From Candidatus Syntropharchaeum sp. (lineage in GTDB: Archaea > Halobacteriota > Syntropharchaeia > Syntropharchaeales > Syntropharchaeaceae), in NCBI GenBank assembly GCA_026134025.1, contig JAOQII010000001.1:33911-97910 (forward strand): a DNA stretch of 64,000 nt. The letters are read 5' to 3'. The first letter of the stretch is position 1. Every line of letters starts with the position of its first letter. This document shows positions 59,873 through 64,000 of this stretch, piece by piece. The notes below the pieces were generated by a model. That model was not told the origin of the DNA and ran no database searches. It was given only the letters and a program-made list of their open reading frames with translations. The position numbers and the translations under genes are program-made.

Positions 59873-60783
59873 CCCATGACCTTCAGAAGAAGCGCTTTCT
59901 GGGCATGAAGCCTGTTCTCAGCCTGAGTGAATATGACAGAATGCGGACCTTCGATCACCCCATCTGTGATCTCCTCGCCCCGATGTGCAGGAAGACAGTG
60001 CATGACGATCGAGTTCTTATTCGTGAGATCAAGAAGGTTTTCATCGATCTGGTATCCTGCGAAATCCCGCATCCGTTTTTCCCGTTCATCGTCATCGCCC
60101 ATCGAGACCCAGACATCGGTATAAAGCACATCTGCACCTTCTGCTGCTTCTGAGGGGTTGTTTGTGAAGATGATCTTACCGCCAAGCTCGATCGCTCGAT
60201 TGATGATCTCGAAGTCTGGTTCATACCCAGGAGGTGTCGCGACCCCGATCTCCATCCCGACAAGAGCTGATGCGAGTATCGCTGAGTTGCAGACGTTGTT
60301 CCCGTCCCCGATCCATGCAAACTTCAAACCTTCAAAGCCACCCTTGAATTCTTTTATCGTTGTAAGATCCGCCAGAATCTGGCATGGATGCTCCAGATCG
60401 CTCAATCCATTTATTACAGGCACGGTTGCATATTTTGCAAGCTCAAGAATCGTCTCGTGTTTTCTTGAACGTATCATTATCGCATGGACGTAGGATGATA
60501 GAACACGGGCGGTATCCGAGAGCGGCTCACCACGCCCAAGCTGCAGGTCGTTCCAGTTCAGATATAGTGCATGTCCACCAAGTTCGGTCATCGCAACCTC
60601 AAATGAGACCCTTGTGCGTGTGGAGGGCTTCTCAAAGATCATGGCAAGGCTCTTCTGCTGCAGGTCGCTGATATGAAGACCGTCATCACGGGTCTGCTTA
60701 AGCGAGATTGCGTCCTCCACGATCTGGTATATCTCCTCTGGATCAAGGTCGAGGATAGAAACAAGGTGGTGTACGCCTTTCAT
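59869..60783 (-). CDS. argF: Ornithine carbamoyltransferase
   Basis: [39 protein letters not shown]. Confidence 0.96.
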   Translation of the reverse strand: MKGVHHLVSILDLDPEEIYQIVEDAISLKQTRDDGLHISDLQQKSLAMIFEKPSTRTRVSFEVAMTELGGHALYLNWNDLQLGRGEPLSDTARVLSSYVHAIMIRSRKHETILELAKYATVPVINGLSDLEHPCQILADLTTIKEFKGGFEGLKFAWIGDGNNVCNSAILASALVGMEIGVATPPGYEPDFEIINRAIELGGKIIFTNNPSEAAEGADVLYTDVWVSMGDDDEREKRMRDFAGYQIDENLLDLTNKNSIVMHCLPAHRGEEITDGVIEGPHSVIFTQAENRLHAQKALLLKVMG

Positions 60784-60869
60784 AAGATTGAAGATTGCTT
60801 TCTTTGGTTAAAAAGGTTTACAGCCACAATCTATATAAAGGTCTTCAAAGTAAGCCAATTTAAGTGCTC

Positions 60870-60891
60870 TGATGCATAAATTTATACATCA
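60870..60891. promoter_or_regulatory. Near-perfect 22-bp palindrome upstream of trpE (candidate operator overlapping a TATA-like core)
   Basis: TGATGCATAAA/TTTATACATCA, one mismatched pair; ends 30 nt before the trpE ATG. Confidence 0.55.
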
Positions 60892-60921
60892 TAGCTATTA
60901 AAAGTATATTGGTGAATAATA

Positions 60922-62469
60922 ATGTTCAATCTATCACTGGAAGAGGTCAGGGCGGTTGCATCAGCATCTGAAAAACCGTTCATGCTGGAGTTATATACAG
61001 GTATAAAAGCTGATACCACCCCTTTGAAGGTTTATACAGCCCTCTCATGTGAGTATGGCAACAGATACCTCCTTGAATCGGTCGAGAAAGAGAAAAAACG
61101 TGCGAGGTTTTCGTTCCTGGGGGCAAACCCTGAGTGCATCGTGACACTGAATGAGCGAAAAATCAGGATCGAGGGTGAAAAGACGCCACTTACCGAGCTG
61201 TTGAAAGCAAATCTGAATACAGTTCTCGATGAAAACGGTGACATAAAGGAGGGTATGGATCTCCTTGCTGCCCTGAATACGATATTTCCAGCGATAAACT
61301 ATCATAGCGGGAAGTTATTCGCAAGACAGGCCTTCACCGGCGGATTGATCGGTTATATTGCCTATGATATCGTCTATGATTGCTGGCTTGATATTGAATC
61401 AAAGTATGAGCAGAAATTAGTTCCTGATATGAAGTTTCTGGTGATGACAGCAAGCATAATTTTTGATCACAGGGAAGGAATGATCTATATCGTGCTCACA
61501 CCACTTATTACCCCAGATCTGGATCTTAAAACGCTATATTCCGATCTTGAGCAGAAAGCCACAGAGCTTATCAGGATCATCGAAGCATCCTCAACAATCC
61601 CTGAGCTTGAGCCCACACTTGATAACAGGAGTGACAGGCTTCCTGAAAGCACCTCAAATATGAGCAGGGATGAGTATGAGAGGTCTGTAAAGATCGCCAA
61701 GAAACACATATTAGATGGGGACATATTTCAGGTTGTTCTCTCACGGTTACGACGTGTGAAGGTCTCATCCTCACCACTAAAGATCTACAAAGCCCTGAGA
61801 AGAATAAATCCAAGTCCATACATGTATCTCTTTGAATTTGATGGGATCAGTATCGCTGGAGCAAGCCCTGAGACACTTCTGACTGTGCATGATGGAAGGG
61901 TCATAACAAACCCGATCGCAGGGACGTGTCCGAGAGGAAGAGATGCAAGGGAAGATAATGAACTTGCAGAATCGATGCTTTCTGATGAAAAAGAGTGTGC
62001 AGAGCATGTGATGCTCGTCGATCTTGGCAGGAATGATGTGAGAATGGTCTCAGAACCTGGCTCTGTCAGGGTCGATGACTTCATGTCTGTGATTCGCTAC
62101 TCACACGTTCAGCACATCGAGTCCACTGTATCAGGTGTTTTAAGAAGTGAATGCACACCGTTTGATGCAACCCGTGCAATCTTTCCTGCAGGCACACTCT
62201 CAGGTGCACCAAAGATCCGTGCGATGGAGATAATCGATAAGCTTGAGAAGGGATCAAGAGGGGTCTATGGTGGTGGGATCGGATATTACACCTGGGATGG
62301 GGACGCTGACTTTGCGATTGCGATAAGAACGATCGTGATGCGTGATGGTGTTGCATACATCCAGGCAGGGGCAGGGATTGTCGCAGATTCTGATCCAGAG
62401 CGTGAGTTTTATGAGACCGAGCGCAAGATGGAAGCAATGTTGAGGGCGATCGCCACGGTGGAGGCTTGA
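60922..62469 (+). CDS. trpE: Anthranilate synthase component I
   Basis: SPYMYLFEFDGISIAGASPETLL; PIAGTCPRG; FPAGTLSGAPKIRAMEII; YGGGIGYYTWDGDADFAIAIRTI. Confidence 0.96.
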   Translation: MFNLSLEEVRAVASASEKPFMLELYTGIKADTTPLKVYTALSCEYGNRYLLESVEKEKKRARFSFLGANPECIVTLNERKIRIEGEKTPLTELLKANLNTVLDENGDIKEGMDLLAALNTIFPAINYHSGKLFARQAFTGGLIGYIAYDIVYDCWLDIESKYEQKLVPDMKFLVMTASIIFDHREGMIYIVLTPLITPDLDLKTLYSDLEQKATELIRIIEASSTIPELEPTLDNRSDRLPESTSNMSRDEYERSVKIAKKHILDGDIFQVVLSRLRRVKVSSSPLKIYKALRRINPSPYMYLFEFDGISIAGASPETLLTVHDGRVITNPIAGTCPRGRDAREDNELAESMLSDEKECAEHVMLVDLGRNDVRMVSEPGSVRVDDFMSVIRYSHVQHIESTVSGVLRSECTPFDATRAIFPAGTLSGAPKIRAMEIIDKLEKGSRGVYGGGIGYYTWDGDADFAIAIRTIVMRDGVAYIQAGAGIVADSDPEREFYETERKMEAMLRAIATVEA

Positions 62470-62528
62470 AGATATCTCGAAGGAGATTTAAAGCTGTGAG
62501 ATTTAATGGGGTGTGAGAGGATTTCAGG

Positions 62529-63608
62529 ATGGAACGTGAAAAGATCGAGACCCTGATCACTAAATACAGAGAGCTTCTTGGATCTAAGGGAAGATCAGGG
62601 ATCAAAGAACTGAGTGAGCCGAATGTAAGGTCAGATTTCATCGATCCATTATTTGAGATCCTGGGCTGGGATATATCAAACCCTGAGGAGTATGACAGGG
62701 AATACTCGATAAAGAGCGGTGGACGTGCGGACGTTGCCCTGAAGATAAATGAGAAGCCTGTTATATTCATTGAAGCGAAGCGGTTTGGCGGCATCCCGCA
62801 CATCGATGAACGGGGTGATGGTGACTGGCTTCTTGAGGAGCGCCAGACGATTCTTTATGCTGCAAAAGAGGGTGCTAAATGGGCGATTCTCACAAACTTC
62901 GAGAAGTTCAGGGTTTTCAATGCAAGAACCGGCCTCACGATTCTTGATATTGAGTCGATCTATGATTACACAGATAAAATTGGTAAGCTCCTCTATCTAA
63001 CAAAGGATGCGGTTGTAACTGGCAGGATTGAGAAGCTTGCAGCATGGGAAGAGAGACCTGATATCGATCTGGAATTTCTGGAACTTTTGAAGAACTGGCG
63101 AATCAGACTCGCAAACGATATTTACGAGCGAAACATGGATAACGAGGTTCTAAAAAGTGGAGAAGGAGAACCTGACCTTGAAAGATTGAAAGATGCAGTT
63201 CAGCGTATTCTCGATCGTTTGATCATCGTAAGGTGGGCAGAGGATAACCTTGTTCTTGAAGACCCAGATATCCTCCAGCGAAAGTACAATGACTGGAAGC
63301 TCTCGCCAACATACAATTCTATTGTCGATTCCTTATCTGCAGACAGGGCTCTTTTTGATAAGTTCAACGAGATCCACGATGGCAGGATATTCGAGCGTGG
63401 GCACATCTGCGAGCAGGTGAAGATCGGTGATGAGACCCTGGGTGCGATCATCGATGAGATGAACCAGATCTCTTTCAGGAAGTTCGATTTCGATATTCTT
63501 GGAAATACGTACGAGACATATCTTGGTCACACGCTCTACTTTAAGGATGATGGGACGCTCGGATTGAGACCGAGTCAGGCGACGAGGAAGGAGTCAGGAG
63601 AATTTTGA
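62529..63608 (+). pseudogene. Truncated type IIG/Eco57I-like restriction-modification protein (N-terminal nuclease and helical part only)
   Basis: N-terminal nuclease 'RADVALKINEKPVIFIEAKR'; ends at 'LGNTYETYLGHTLYFKDDGTLGLRPSQATRKESGEF*', where the methyltransferase domain (..ESGxFYTP..) would begin. Confidence 0.65.
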
Positions 63609-63877
63609 AAAGCCTGCGTTTGATTAAATAGAAGACGCAATCGAACCAAGTGAGCGATGCGAACCGTATATCCGCCTGTTATGTGCTCTGAGCGATAGCG
63701 AAAGTGCAACGTGGTAACAGGGATATCAATATCTTTTAGGACGAGGCTTCTGTCAAATTCACTTTCCTGATATTTCATCGGAGTAAAGTGTCAAAGGTGG
63801 GCACGCATCCCAATCTTCACGTCTTTTTCCTCAACTGCCACTCTGTGTAGTCCTGAAATTTTTGACCTTATAAACCC

Positions 63878-64000
63878 TACTCATTCTCCACCTCCAATAG
63901 CTTAGCAGCCAGACCAACTCTAACCTCTACCGGCAACCTGCTCCAGAAGGCATCTTCTGGTGTTTGGAGATAGTGTTTGGTATCCAGGCTCTCATGGAAT
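63878..64000 (-). CDS. C-terminal fragment of an unidentified CDS running off the window edge
   Basis: Open frame '...HESLDTKHYLQTPEDAFWSRLPVEVRVGLAAKLLEVENE*'. Confidence 0.4.

Noticed and set aside
12519-62469. Genome-wide reassignment of TAG to pyrrolysine
   Set aside because: Several genes end naturally at TAG (aIF2-beta, ppdK, trpB2), so TAG is used as a normal stop; only the acyl-CoA dehydrogenase case suggests possible read-through.
63575-63778. 67-aa minus-strand ORF at the right end
   Set aside because: Overlaps the 3' end of the truncated restriction gene antisense and shows no recognisable family; kept only as part of the scar observation.
1-64000. CRISPR array or intact IS element/prophage
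   Set aside because: No regularly spaced direct repeats, no transposase with terminal repeats and no phage structural genes were recognised.

Overview
The window is a dense, mostly core-genome segment of a euryarchaeal (Halobacteriota) chromosome from a methanogen or alkane-oxidiser-like lineage. That placement is inferred from mfnA, cofG, archaeal thrS/tfb/tfe/aIF2-beta/RPA/EndA, the archaeal CXXXY-type CcmE and an acyl-CoA dehydrogenase. RNA genes: 3' part of the SRP 7S RNA, tRNA-Ser(GCU), and an intron-containing tRNA-Trp(CCA) whose intron is a box C/D guide RNA. The strongest candidate for an under-described system is the ~12 kb block at 29.7-41.6 kb. It contains two divergent tubulin/FtsZ-superfamily proteins (a ~290 aa degenerate one and an 863 aa one with GGGTGSS and a coiled-coil insertion), several membrane-anchored coiled-coil proteins, large secreted/anchored proteins and a TPR protein. 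A second notable system is a complete RsbR-RsbS-RsbT-RsbX stressosome-type operon in an archaeon without sigma factors; an RsbU_N-like/GAF protein at 47.6-48.4 kb is a candidate RsbT partner. Other points: HD-Cgi121 (KEOPS) fusion, an archaeal RNase III, an acyl-CoA dehydrogenase with a C-terminal wHTH-like extension and an in-frame TAG followed by 34 coding-like codons, an RFC small-subunit paralogue with degenerate Walker B, a palindrome upstream of trpE, a candidate intergenic small RNA, a decayed gene after truA, and a truncated type IIG-like restriction gene at the right end. No CRISPR array or intact transposon was seen. All assignments come from reading the sequence and motif recognition; no database search was run.
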